A stretch of 64,000 nt of DNA from Mucilaginibacter aquatilis (GTDB lineage Bacteria; Bacteroidota; Bacteroidia; Sphingobacteriales; Sphingobacteriaceae). Below are positions 46,814 through 55,407 of this stretch, piece by piece (the stretch's first letter is position 1; every line of letters begins with the position of its first letter). The position numbers were made by a program, and so were the translations under genes. The stretch spans positions 434,001-498,000 of the forward strand of contig NZ_WQLA01000003.1 in assembly GCF_009755275.1 (NCBI RefSeq). The letters are read 5' to 3'. Under the pieces are notes generated by a model. That model had not been told where the DNA came from. It did not search any database and saw only the letters and a program-made list of their open reading frames with translations.

Positions 46814-47680
46814 CTATAATTTTAGCTTTTGCTGAATAGAGCCATCTTCATCAAGTTTTTGGTCTATTTTACGGAGTAAGGCAAGCTTCAGCTTATCAAG
46901 TAATATTGTACGATCCTTTTTTCGCCGCGTTATATCGGTGTACTTGTGATAGTACTGGCCAAGTTCGATATGAAAAACCGTTTGAAAAAAGCTAACAACA
47001 GTTTTGATCTCCGCATTGCCATTGTTAAATACGCCAGCAGCAACCAGCGCGTAAATCAGTTCGATCAGATCGGTCTTTGAAAATGTCCAGGTGAGCGGCA
47101 ATTCGAGGCTCATCTCTGGCGGGCGCTCATCATGATTATTGAGCTTTTGAAGTTCGATATTTAAAAAGTCCTGATATTTTTCGTTCGCGATAATATTGGA
47201 AAGCTTGTAGTCGTGACTGGTTGAATACACCTCGTCTTCTTCAAATTTTTCCAGTTCCACATGTACGTCAAATCCACCACGCGTAAAATACACTTCATCC
47301 ATCTGAGTGGAACCGGAGCGGTAGTACTGATAAAAAGCGGCGTTATGATCGAAATAACGTTTAAGATCGGCCAGTTCAGAGTTGATATATTCTTTTAAAT
47401 GATCTTCGGCTCCTGTCGGCCTTTTCATTAGGTAGTTATAAACGCTGATGAAGTAAATGTATTTACTGTAGAATTGGGGTTTTACTTCTTTGAAGAAATG
47501 GATCTCGTCTTCGATACTTTCAAAAGAATAGCTGGAGATGTAGCTTTTCAGCTTGGCCATTGCTTTTTTGCAAAGGATAATAGAAGCTTTGTATTGTTCG
47601 GCTAAAGGTTCGCCGTTCGTGGAAATTTCGTTCAATTGATTTTCTAAAGCGCTGTAGAAACGCTCGGTGATAGTGCGCAT
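46814..47680 (-). CDS. RteC-like protein
   Basis: A 288-residue protein matching the RteC family (FFKEVKPQFYSKYIYFISVYNY, TWTFSKTDLIELIYALVAAGVFNNG, ITRRKKDRTILLDKLKLALLRKI). In CTnDOT, RteC activates excision; here it is embedded between mobC and the tra genes. A long inverted repeat sits just upstream (47729-47754). Confidence 0.88.
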   Translation of the reverse strand: MRTITERFYSALENQLNEISTNGEPLAEQYKASIILCKKAMAKLKSYISSYSFESIEDEIHFFKEVKPQFYSKYIYFISVYNYLMKRPTGAEDHLKEYINSELADLKRYFDHNAAFYQYYRSGSTQMDEVYFTRGGFDVHVELEKFEEDEVYSTSHDYKLSNIIANEKYQDFLNIELQKLNNHDERPPEMSLELPLTWTFSKTDLIELIYALVAAGVFNNGNAEIKTVVSFFQTVFHIELGQYYHKYTDITRRKKDRTILLDKLKLALLRKIDQKLDEDGSIQQKLKL

Positions 47681-47728
47681 AAGGAGTTGGATTAGGTAAT
47701 TAGGATTATTGCTTAATACGCAAATTAA

Positions 47729-47754
47729 GAATAACGTGTTACGACACGTTATTC
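47729..47754. promoter_or_regulatory. 11-bp inverted repeat upstream of rteC
   Basis: GAATAACGTGT and its complement flank a TACG loop between mobC and rteC, 49 bp upstream of the rteC start. Operator or RNA hairpin. Confidence 0.5.
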
Positions 47755-47808
47755 GTTTAACTTCACCTTAAATCAATATTACGTTAATATGACGATTGGC
47801 ATTATTAC

Positions 47809-49743
47809 TTAAGAATTAATCACAACGTCTTGAACGATAGCCTTTATGTCATCTTTGATTTGTTGGTAATTACGCAGGACTTCCACCTGATCGATATCTC
47901 GAACGGTAGGGATTGGCTGATAATTCAACTCTTCATTGCGTATACTGTCATGGTCATTTTGAATTTCGTTATGAAACACTTTTAAGCTGATCTTATTGGT
48001 CGGGTCATCGGCTACCATGCCCACAAATTCACCGGAGGACAGCCCAGCAATTTTAGATGCAGGTATCGCGAAGTCCAGTAGAGTAGAACGGCTCACCGAG
48101 GTATCCTGACTGTTGATGGATACACTTTCTTTTTGTTGGTTAATTTTTCCAAAGCGTTCTGACAACTGTTTGGCTGTATCGCCTGTTACCTGCCCGCAAA
48201 TAATATTACCTACGATATTCATAATAACCTCTGCCTGATCACGGCCATAATCCTTTTTAAGCTGGCTATAGTCTTGAACCGCCAATGTCACCGCTACCTT
48301 ATTCGACCTTGCCGTAGCGATAAGGTTGTCAATGCCGTTAAAGTAAATGGTTGGGAATTCATCGAAGATCATGCTGCATTTCTGGCGGTTCTTTTGGTTG
48401 ACCAGCTTGTTAATGCGGTTGATATACAAGGACAGCACAGCACCGTTAACCTGTGATTTTTGCGGCTTATTGGCAAGGCAGACGATCTTCGGTTCGTCAG
48501 GGTTATTAATGTCTAAAGAGAAATCATTGCCACTTAACACATAATAAAGCTGCGGTGATGATAGACGCGCCAAACTGATCTTAGCGCTTGCCACCTGACC
48601 TTCTAACTGTTCATAGGCTTCATTTTGCCAGGCAGAAATAAAAGGATTGATCAATACTTCGATTTCAGGTTCTTGTAGCAATACTTCAAACAATTCCTTG
48701 TAATCCACTTGAGCTAACTCAATAACATGAGGTAAAGTACAAAAGCGGCCATCCTGGTACTTTCGCAGAAACCACATGATCGCTGTGATAAAGTTGATCG
48801 GTGATTCCACAAAAAAGTCTCCCTGCTTTTTGATCCATTCCCGATTTAAACCAAGCATGATCGTTCGGCTGGCGTCAATCGCATCTGTTATATCCAGCAT
48901 GGTTTCTGGCTCCAGTGGATTCGCGCGGTGCATAATCTGTTCGAGGTTAATCACATACTGGGTCGGTTTGACCTTGTACAAGTGACCATGTTGAAGCAAT
49001 GCGTTATAGGCAATCTTGGTTAGGTCATCATACTTAAAATCATAGATCAGCATGGAAAAACCTTTTTGAATATGTTGGGTGATAATGTGGCGGATAACAA
49101 AGTAGGACTTACCTGAACCCGGACTGCCACCTATCAATGTGCCACGGAAAGGGTTGATGATATTGATCCAGCTTTTACGCGCTTTACCTTTCAGGTGGTA
49201 GATAGCAGGCAAGTTAATCGAATACTCATTGTTAAGGTACCGCTCTTCCTGTGGAAATGATTCGTTGGCCTTGTTAAAAATGTCATCAGCCAGCTTCAAT
49301 TTAAGCATTCTGAACAGCGCACTTAGTCCTGACAAGATCAGTAGATACCCTAACGCGGTTAAGCCGATATATAGTGATGCCCTGATTGATACCGGATAGT
49401 TGGCGTTGAGGAATACTGCACTGATAAAGTATAACAGCAAGCCAGTAAACGCATAGGTAGTGATCGTCTTAAGTTTGATTTTCTCATCTTTCTTCCCCTT
49501 GCTGCCTAACAAGGAAATCATCAAAGCGCACAGTGCTGCAAGTTTTGCATAAAGTACACTTTTGACGACTGTAATTTTCGAGACAGACAGTAGGATACTG
49601 TTAATGACCGGCTTGGTCACCCCCCAATGCTGAAATGCGGCATAGCAGGAAATATAAAAATGAAGGATAAGAATGGCCAGGCTGATAAACCGGGTAAAAT
49701 CAATGATCCTTCTTAATGCTTGTTCGTTTTCACCTGTTTGCAT
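47809..49743 (-). CDS. mobC: VirD4-type coupling protein MobC
   Basis: A 644-residue coupling ATPase: four N-terminal membrane helices, Walker A GGSPGSGKSYF (about residues 201-211), and the TraM-recognition region with QKCSMIFDEFPTIYFNGIDNLIATARSNKVAVTLAVQDYSQL. It links the relaxosome to the mating channel. It directly follows mobB. Confidence 0.92.
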   Translation of the reverse strand: MQTGENEQALRRIIDFTRFISLAILILHFYISCYAAFQHWGVTKPVINSILLSVSKITVVKSVLYAKLAALCALMISLLGSKGKKDEKIKLKTITTYAFTGLLLYFISAVFLNANYPVSIRASLYIGLTALGYLLILSGLSALFRMLKLKLADDIFNKANESFPQEERYLNNEYSINLPAIYHLKGKARKSWINIINPFRGTLIGGSPGSGKSYFVIRHIITQHIQKGFSMLIYDFKYDDLTKIAYNALLQHGHLYKVKPTQYVINLEQIMHRANPLEPETMLDITDAIDASRTIMLGLNREWIKKQGDFFVESPINFITAIMWFLRKYQDGRFCTLPHVIELAQVDYKELFEVLLQEPEIEVLINPFISAWQNEAYEQLEGQVASAKISLARLSSPQLYYVLSGNDFSLDINNPDEPKIVCLANKPQKSQVNGAVLSLYINRINKLVNQKNRQKCSMIFDEFPTIYFNGIDNLIATARSNKVAVTLAVQDYSQLKKDYGRDQAEVIMNIVGNIICGQVTGDTAKQLSERFGKINQQKESVSINSQDTSVSRSTLLDFAIPASKIAGLSSGEFVGMVADDPTNKISLKVFHNEIQNDHDSIRNEELNYQPIPTVRDIDQVEVLRNYQQIKDDIKAIVQDVVINS

Positions 49744-49754
49744 AACTGTAAAAT

Positions 49755-51008
49755 TTAAAGTGAATGTCCTCTGCGTTTTTTCTTGCGCTTTCTTTGCTGA
49801 AGCCTGCCGATGGCTGTCATATCTTGTTTTTCCTCCTGGTATAAGGCTTCTAGGAATGCACTGCCACTGCTGAAGTTGTTACTACCTGTAATTCCTGTGT
49901 TATCAGGCAAATGTTTATTGCCGGATAGTTCAACGTTATGGCTTGGTTTAATGCTTCCTTCTGATCGTGCAAAGAATTGTGAAAGGCTGTTTGCGCTATA
50001 TTTTTTGCCTAAGTCACTGCCGTTGAACACAGCTTTAGTTTTATGATCGACAAACGTCACCCCATACAACCGGCCATCCTCACTGTGCCTAAAAATGGCT
50101 TCAATATTCTGTTCCTTAAGCTTTAACTGAAACTCGGTTTTACCAATCGGTTTGTTCAGCAGATCATCAATCGTCTGCTTTACCTGCTCTCTTAATGATT
50201 TGCGTAGCACGTCATTTAAAGCAAAGCGTCCTTCGAGCGCCTTTAACGTTGGTTTACCGTAGATACTGCTGGCCTTGATGGGAACGCCGATCTTGCTGCC
50301 TTTACCATCCAGTGCCCAGTATACCAACCCGTTTTTCTCATACATTCTGGATTCTTTTGAACCCCGGTCAGCCGTCACGTTAAAGCCGTTCAGAACCGCG
50401 TTGAATTCCGGGATACTGGTAAACTTGTATGTTCGCAATACCTCACTTACGACATTAGTGATGGCCCGTTTAGTTTCTGATTTCCCGTAAGCTACTTGTT
50501 CCAGGGATAGAGATTTTATGTTATGTTGTGCTTTGCCTTGATCTTCTGCCTTGACTAATCCATAATTCAGCTCTACCTGCTTCCGCGACTGCTCAGAGGC
50601 TTTATTAGCCAGCAAATGAAAGCTGATCCTTTCACCATCCGGTTTAATATTGGTAGAAACGAGATGCAGGTGCGGATGTCCGGCATCGTAATGCTGGTAG
50701 ACAAGGTAGGGTTGCTTACCAAATCCTAAGCCTTCCATGTATTCATCGGCAATTTGCTGAAGTGTCCATTTTTCCAAACTTTCGCCAACAGCAAAATTCA
50801 ATGACACGTGTAAGGCATTGACCTGTGTGCGCTCATTCCGTTTTGTCAGGTCAGTCAACCGGTTCACCTTGTCGCTGAAAGACAGGTCAAGCGGCTCCTT
50901 CAAATAACCCTGTGCCAGGATCAATTCAGCCTTGCCTGAACGCACCTTATGCTCATTGTAATTTATTGCCCCGAGGATGCTTCGTCCGGTTTTAATTTTT
51001 GCGACCAT
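49755..51008 (-). CDS. mobB: MobB relaxase
   Basis: A 417-residue relaxase with the three-histidine motif HYDAGHPHLHLV (about residues 105-116) and the N-terminal IKTGRSILGAINYNEHKV typical of MOBP-like Bacteroidetes relaxases. It nicks oriT. The first 46 bp overlap mobA. Confidence 0.93.
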   Translation of the reverse strand: MVAKIKTGRSILGAINYNEHKVRSGKAELILAQGYLKEPLDLSFSDKVNRLTDLTKRNERTQVNALHVSLNFAVGESLEKWTLQQIADEYMEGLGFGKQPYLVYQHYDAGHPHLHLVSTNIKPDGERISFHLLANKASEQSRKQVELNYGLVKAEDQGKAQHNIKSLSLEQVAYGKSETKRAITNVVSEVLRTYKFTSIPEFNAVLNGFNVTADRGSKESRMYEKNGLVYWALDGKGSKIGVPIKASSIYGKPTLKALEGRFALNDVLRKSLREQVKQTIDDLLNKPIGKTEFQLKLKEQNIEAIFRHSEDGRLYGVTFVDHKTKAVFNGSDLGKKYSANSLSQFFARSEGSIKPSHNVELSGNKHLPDNTGITGSNNFSSGSAFLEALYQEEKQDMTAIGRLQQRKRKKKRRGHSL

Positions 51009-51385
51009 AGTTCTGAAAAGTTTTGCATGCGGTCTTTGATCTGGGCGATGGCGGGATCAACTTTGGACCTGATGATAGACATAAGCGATAACCATAAACG
51101 GTTGTCTGCGGAGCCATGTGCCGCGTTGATCTGACGGACAGCTTGGTTTAGATTATTACCGATGGCATTGAGCTCCCGGCGCAGTAAAGCCAGCTCTTCC
51201 AGCATCTCATCCATGGACTTGTCCCGGTAAGTTACGGTGATCGGTTTCTCCAGTAAAACGCACCGGATGTACTCGCTCATCTTTCTGAACCGCGTCTTTT
51301 TGAAACGCTTGTCTATCAGTAAAAATTCACCTGGTTTAAATCGCGTGGTGATCTTTCGTAACCTGTTCTCTTCTTCATTTTCCAT
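50963..51385 (-). CDS. mobA: MobA accessory protein
   Basis: A 140-residue protein with a ribbon-helix-helix-like N-terminus (FKPGEFLLIDKRFKKTRFRKMSEYIR) and the MobC/RHH-relaxosome pattern LALLRRELNAIGNNLNQAVRQIN. It assists relaxase binding to oriT. Overlaps mobB by 46 bp. Confidence 0.88.
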   Translation of the reverse strand: MENEEENRLRKITTRFKPGEFLLIDKRFKKTRFRKMSEYIRCVLLEKPITVTYRDKSMDEMLEELALLRRELNAIGNNLNQAVRQINAAHGSADNRLWLSLMSIIRSKVDPAIAQIKDRMQNFSELWSQKLKPDEASSGQ

Positions 51386-51399
51386 AACTCACATCTTCT

Positions 51400-51491
51400 A
51401 AAAATCCGACTTCGGAGGATTTTTATAGTGCCCCCAAACTGACTTTGGAAGGGATGGCAAGATTCCGTTGTCCGACAACGGTTTATCTTGC
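51400..51491. other. candidate oriT region
   Basis: Directly upstream of mobA: an 8-bp inverted repeat (AAAAATCC, 51400-51407 with 51417-51424) and a longer imperfect hairpin, 51457-51491, with arms GCAAGAT plus CCGTTG mirrored by CAACGG plus ATCTTGC. oriT normally adjoins the mobA promoter in these elements. Confidence 0.5.
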
Positions 51492-51560
51492 TGATTGCTC
51501 AAAAATGCAATCTCGTCCTTTTGCAAAATCCTCGATTTGGATTTGTTCAACGTCATCAAC

Positions 51561-51881
51561 TTAAAACGATTCACTGTAAAATGGGGACTGCCTAAACCTG
51601 CGTTTTACGTCCTGGTGATGGTTATAAATCCATTCAGATGCACATACCTTCCAGTTGAAGATCTTGCCGCCAGTTGGGGTCTTCCATCCACGAGCATCAT
51701 GCTCGTTGAAAAAGTCTTCAGCTAATTCGCCTTCACCTTTTTGGTCAAAGTAGATGAGCAAAACGTCCTTGTCGGGGGGCATGGTAGTTCCCAGGCCGTC
51801 GTGATTATGCACAATATTTTTGCTGCTTTTCCTGACCTCCTTTGGCTGTCTCGGTATAGTCCGTTTGGCCTTGCGTTTCAT
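51561..51881 (-). CDS. conserved mob-region protein, 106 aa
   Basis: A 106-residue basic protein (RKAKRTIPRQPKEVRK lead; GWKTPTGGKIFNWKVCASEWIYNH end). It overlaps the upstream HTH gene by 4 bp. Such pairs commonly lie next to mobA in Sphingobacteriaceae ICEs. Function unknown. Confidence 0.65.
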   Translation of the reverse strand: MKRKAKRTIPRQPKEVRKSSKNIVHNHDGLGTTMPPDKDVLLIYFDQKGEGELAEDFFNEHDARGWKTPTGGKIFNWKVCASEWIYNHHQDVKRRFRQSPFYSESF

Positions 51882-52207
51882 GCCATTTTCATCTGATCGT
51901 TCAACTTGCCGGAAGCCATCAGCTTTTCAATTTCCTCGGAATTGTAGTAGGTTATACCACCTAATTTTTTGAAAGGGATCAAGCCTTTATCCCGAAGGTA
52001 TTGCAGTTTGCTTTCAGAAAGCCGGAGCATTTTTTTGATCTCAAAAGCTTTCAACCACTGGTGGCCCGGCTGGCCGGATTGTTCTTTGAGCAACTTCTTA
52101 ATATCAACGATCAGCTGTTGCTTAAAGTCGAGCAAGTCCTGAACCGTGATGAGCTGATCACGGTTTACTTTAGGAAAGTCATGTTGGATTTCATTATGAT
52201 TTGCCAT
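51878..52207 (-). CDS. excisionase-type HTH protein
   Basis: A 109-residue protein with a MerR/excisionase-like winged helix (AFEIKKMLRLSESKLQYLRDKG, then LGGITYYNSEEIEKLM). Probable recombination directionality factor or mob-operon regulator. The 17-bp repeated motif lies about 50 bp upstream. Confidence 0.75.
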   Translation of the reverse strand: MANHNEIQHDFPKVNRDQLITVQDLLDFKQQLIVDIKKLLKEQSGQPGHQWLKAFEIKKMLRLSESKLQYLRDKGLIPFKKLGGITYYNSEEIEKLMASGKLNDQMKMA

Positions 52208-52255
52208 AGCTTAAAATTTAGCAACAGCAAATGTGAAGAAGTGAAAATTGAAAAC

Positions 52256-52280
52256 ATCACACCTCATGTACAAGGTAGGG
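52256..52280. repeat. 17-bp repeated motif, copy 2
   Basis: ATCACACCTCATGTACA followed by AGGTAGGG and a T-run, matching copy 1 at 46746. It stands between the leftward HTH gene and rightward hsdM. Confidence 0.6.
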
Positions 52281-52402
52281 TGTTTTTTTTTAGAAATTTT
52301 ATTTTTAATTATCAGTTAGTTCAAGTGACACCGTCAATTACTCGCTGCCATGCCACTAAAACAACGTACTTTAGCAGGAAAATGAAGCTTGAAAGATTGT
52401 AA

Positions 52403-53821
52403 ATGAACAATGAGAATATAATTCAAAAGATATGGAACCTTTGTCACATACTAAGGGGTGATGGCATTAGCTATCATGAGTACATTTCTGAGTTGACATA
52501 TCTATTATTTTTAAAGATTGCGGAAGAAAACAAAACTGAGGAATTGTTACCCGACCATTGTCGATGGGGAAAATTAATCGGTTATAAAGGTGATGATTTA
52601 TTGACTGAGTATCGGGATATACTTACGTTTTTAGGGGGACATGCTAGTGTTGATATAATTAGAAAAATCTATGCATTTCCGACAACCGTATTTTCGCATT
52701 CGGAAAATCTGAAAGCTGTAATCGATGGAATTGCAAAAATTGATTGGCATTCGATAACCCAAGATGGCATGGGCGATATTTATGAAGGCCTGCTTTCAAA
52801 AAATTCCCAAGACGCAAGGTCTGGTGCTGGCCAATATTTTACTCCGAGAGCTCTCGTAGATACTATCGTAAAACTTATATGCCCTAAGGCTGGCGAACTA
52901 ATTCAAGATCCAGCTGTTGGTAGCGGTGGATTTTTAATATCTGCTGATAAGTATATACGTGATAATAATAGTTTAAATGTTTACAACGAGAATCCACCCA
53001 AATACGAGGGAGTTGAGATTGAGAAGTCAACTTATAGGATTTGTTTGATGAACGTATTCTTACATCAATTAAGTGCATCAATCATCTTAGGAGACGCATT
53101 AACGGATGATTCAAGATTACTTTCAAGCGCCGACGTTGTTTTAGCAAATCCTCCATTTGGGGCTAAAGCCGGTAGCGCAAGGCAAAAAAGACAAGATATA
53201 ATTCATTTTACAAGTAACAAACAACTTGCATTTTTACAGCATATCATCTCGACCCTAAAACCTGGCGGACGGGCTGCCGTCGTTCTTCCAGATAATGTAT
53301 TGTTTGAGGCAGGTGTTGGAAAAACCATTCGTCAGGAGTTAATGGCAAAATGCAACCTTCATACTATTTTGAGATTACCTGTCGGTATATTTTATAGCCA
53401 AGGAGTGAAAACAAATGTTTTGTTTTTCACAAAAGGGAAATCAGGTAATGCAAATACTAGTAATGTCTGGTTTTACGATATGAGGACTTTACCCGTTAGA
53501 TTTGGAAAGAGGAGGCCTCTTTCTACAGAGGACTTTGCAGCCTTCGAAATTGCATTTGGAAGGGATCCTAAAGGTAACAGCGAGCGAGTTGATCAAGGAA
53601 ATGAAGGGCGATGGCGTTCCTTTACGCGAGATGAAATTCGTGAAAATGATGATAGTCTTGATATTTCATGGTTAAAAGCAGAGAATGCAATAGAAGATCA
53701 GGTATTTGATACGACTGAAATTGCCGCTGCTATTTTTGATCATTTGCGGGAAGCAATGAGTGAAATAAAAGATTTAACAGAGGATTTCGAAGCTTTAGAA
53801 TCAAAGGGTAACGATGACTGA
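52403..53821 (+). CDS. hsdM: type I DNA methyltransferase subunit HsdM
   Basis: A 472-residue N6-adenine methyltransferase with the N-terminal HsdM helical domain. SAM motif I is DPAVGSGGFLISADKYI (about residues 170-186) and catalytic motif IV NPPFGAKAG (about 250). Complete for the family. It overlaps hsdS by 8 bp. No hsdR is present between here and the end of the element; an ATPase/HNH pair takes its place. Confidence 0.93.
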   Translation: MNNENIIQKIWNLCHILRGDGISYHEYISELTYLLFLKIAEENKTEELLPDHCRWGKLIGYKGDDLLTEYRDILTFLGGHASVDIIRKIYAFPTTVFSHSENLKAVIDGIAKIDWHSITQDGMGDIYEGLLSKNSQDARSGAGQYFTPRALVDTIVKLICPKAGELIQDPAVGSGGFLISADKYIRDNNSLNVYNENPPKYEGVEIEKSTYRICLMNVFLHQLSASIILGDALTDDSRLLSSADVVLANPPFGAKAGSARQKRQDIIHFTSNKQLAFLQHIISTLKPGGRAAVVLPDNVLFEAGVGKTIRQELMAKCNLHTILRLPVGIFYSQGVKTNVLFFTKGKSGNANTSNVWFYDMRTLPVRFGKRRPLSTEDFAAFEIAFGRDPKGNSERVDQGNEGRWRSFTRDEIRENDDSLDISWLKAENAIEDQVFDTTEIAAAIFDHLREAMSEIKDLTEDFEALESKGNDD

Positions 53822-55397
53822 GATGCGGTGGATCATACCCGATGATTGGTGTTGGGTGAGGCTTGGAGAATTAGCTGAAGTCATTGGCGGAGGAACGCCA
53901 CCAACCGGAGATGGATCCAATTTTGAAATGAATGGAATACCATGGATTACACCTGCGGATCTAACCGGGTATTCAGAAACCTTTATACGAAAGGGTAAAA
54001 GAAGTCTAAGTGAGAAAGGCTATGCTAATAGTTCGGCCAAAATTGTACCAAGAGGTTCTGTGCTTTTAAGCTCAAGAGCACCTGTTGGTTATTGTGTTAT
54101 CGCTGCAAATGAATTGTGTACAAGCCAAGGATTTAAGACTTTTGTTTTAAAAGGCTCTATTAATCCCGAATATGTCAGATATTATCTTTTATTCTCGAAG
54201 AACTACTTAGAGAGTATTTCAAGTGGTACTACCTTTAAAGAACTTTCTGGCTTTAAAGCATCTACTATTAGTTTTCCATTGGCGCCATTAGAGGAACAGG
54301 CTGTGATTGTGAACTACCTATCAGGACTGAATAGTAAACTTCAAAGAACGCGATCACATTTAAATGCTGCCGTACAATTAGCGGAAACCTTGAAGGCCAA
54401 AGTTCTTGAGAATGCTTATTCGGGAGTGTTAACGGAAGAATGGAGATTTAAACACAAAAAATTCACACCTGAAAGAGTTCAACTTGGCAGTATAATTTCA
54501 GAAATTACTTATGGGACATCATCTAAGTCATCTAGAATTGGTAAAATTCCAGTTTTACGGATGGGTAATATACAAGACGGAGCTATTGATTGGAGTGACT
54601 TAGTTTATACTAACGACAATCAGGAGATAAAAAAGTATATATTAAAAGCCGGTGATGTTTTGTTCAACCGAACGAATAGTCCTGAATTGGTTGGGAAAAC
54701 TGCTGTATATAAAGGTGAAAGAGAAGCTATTTACGCTGGTTATTTGATAAGAGTGCGTTGTAGTGATGTTATGCTTCCTGATTATTTAAATATTTGCCTG
54801 AACAGCCCACAGGGAAGAGAGTTTTGCAGACGCGTTAAAAGCGACGGAATTAGCCAGTCAAATATTAATGCGACAAAGCTAAAAACATTTATTCTTCCGT
54901 TACCATCAGTAGAAGAGCAACGGGAAATCATCGCTATCATTGAAAAGAACTTTAACCGTATCATAAATATAATAAATGGCGTTGATGGCGCTTCAGGAAA
55001 ACTTAGCAGTCTCGAAACCACCTTTTACTCAAAAGCATTTAGTGGAGAACTTACCAGAAATGTTACTCACGAACACACCGCAATTGATATTTTAGATCAA
55101 ATTAAACTGCATGATATAAATGCAAATAAAATTATCATAAGAAAGCCCAAACAAACGGGCAAAAGCACAGCGAATATTATGAAAAAACTTTTAGATGTTT
55201 TATCAGAAGCTGACGAATGGCTTGCTGCTCAAGAAGCATTTCAACGATGTGGCATCAGGCTGGACTCAACTACTGAAGAAATTGAGCCATTATATGCTGA
55301 GCTAAGAGCTTTAGACAAAAAAGGTATGTTGGCTGTACAACCAGTATTGGATTCTGAAGGTAGGAAACTTTTTGATCGCATTAAATTATCACATTAA
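53814..55397 (+). CDS. hsdS: type I specificity subunit HsdS
   Basis: A 527-residue specificity subunit with two target-recognition domains (first 1-190, with WITPADLTGYSE; second about 220-400, with GKIPVLRMGNIQDGAIDWSDL), each followed by a central or distal conserved helix. A C-terminal extension of about 85 residues after residue 440 (KKLLDVLSEADEWLAAQEAFQRCGI) is longer than usual and could be a winged-helix docking module. Confidence 0.9.
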   Translation: MTEMRWIIPDDWCWVRLGELAEVIGGGTPPTGDGSNFEMNGIPWITPADLTGYSETFIRKGKRSLSEKGYANSSAKIVPRGSVLLSSRAPVGYCVIAANELCTSQGFKTFVLKGSINPEYVRYYLLFSKNYLESISSGTTFKELSGFKASTISFPLAPLEEQAVIVNYLSGLNSKLQRTRSHLNAAVQLAETLKAKVLENAYSGVLTEEWRFKHKKFTPERVQLGSIISEITYGTSSKSSRIGKIPVLRMGNIQDGAIDWSDLVYTNDNQEIKKYILKAGDVLFNRTNSPELVGKTAVYKGEREAIYAGYLIRVRCSDVMLPDYLNICLNSPQGREFCRRVKSDGISQSNINATKLKTFILPLPSVEEQREIIAIIEKNFNRIINIINGVDGASGKLSSLETTFYSKAFSGELTRNVTHEHTAIDILDQIKLHDINANKIIIRKPKQTGKSTANIMKKLLDVLSEADEWLAAQEAFQRCGIRLDSTTEEIEPLYAELRALDKKGMLAVQPVLDSEGRKLFDRIKLSH

Positions 55398-55407
55398 TAC
55401 TACTTGA

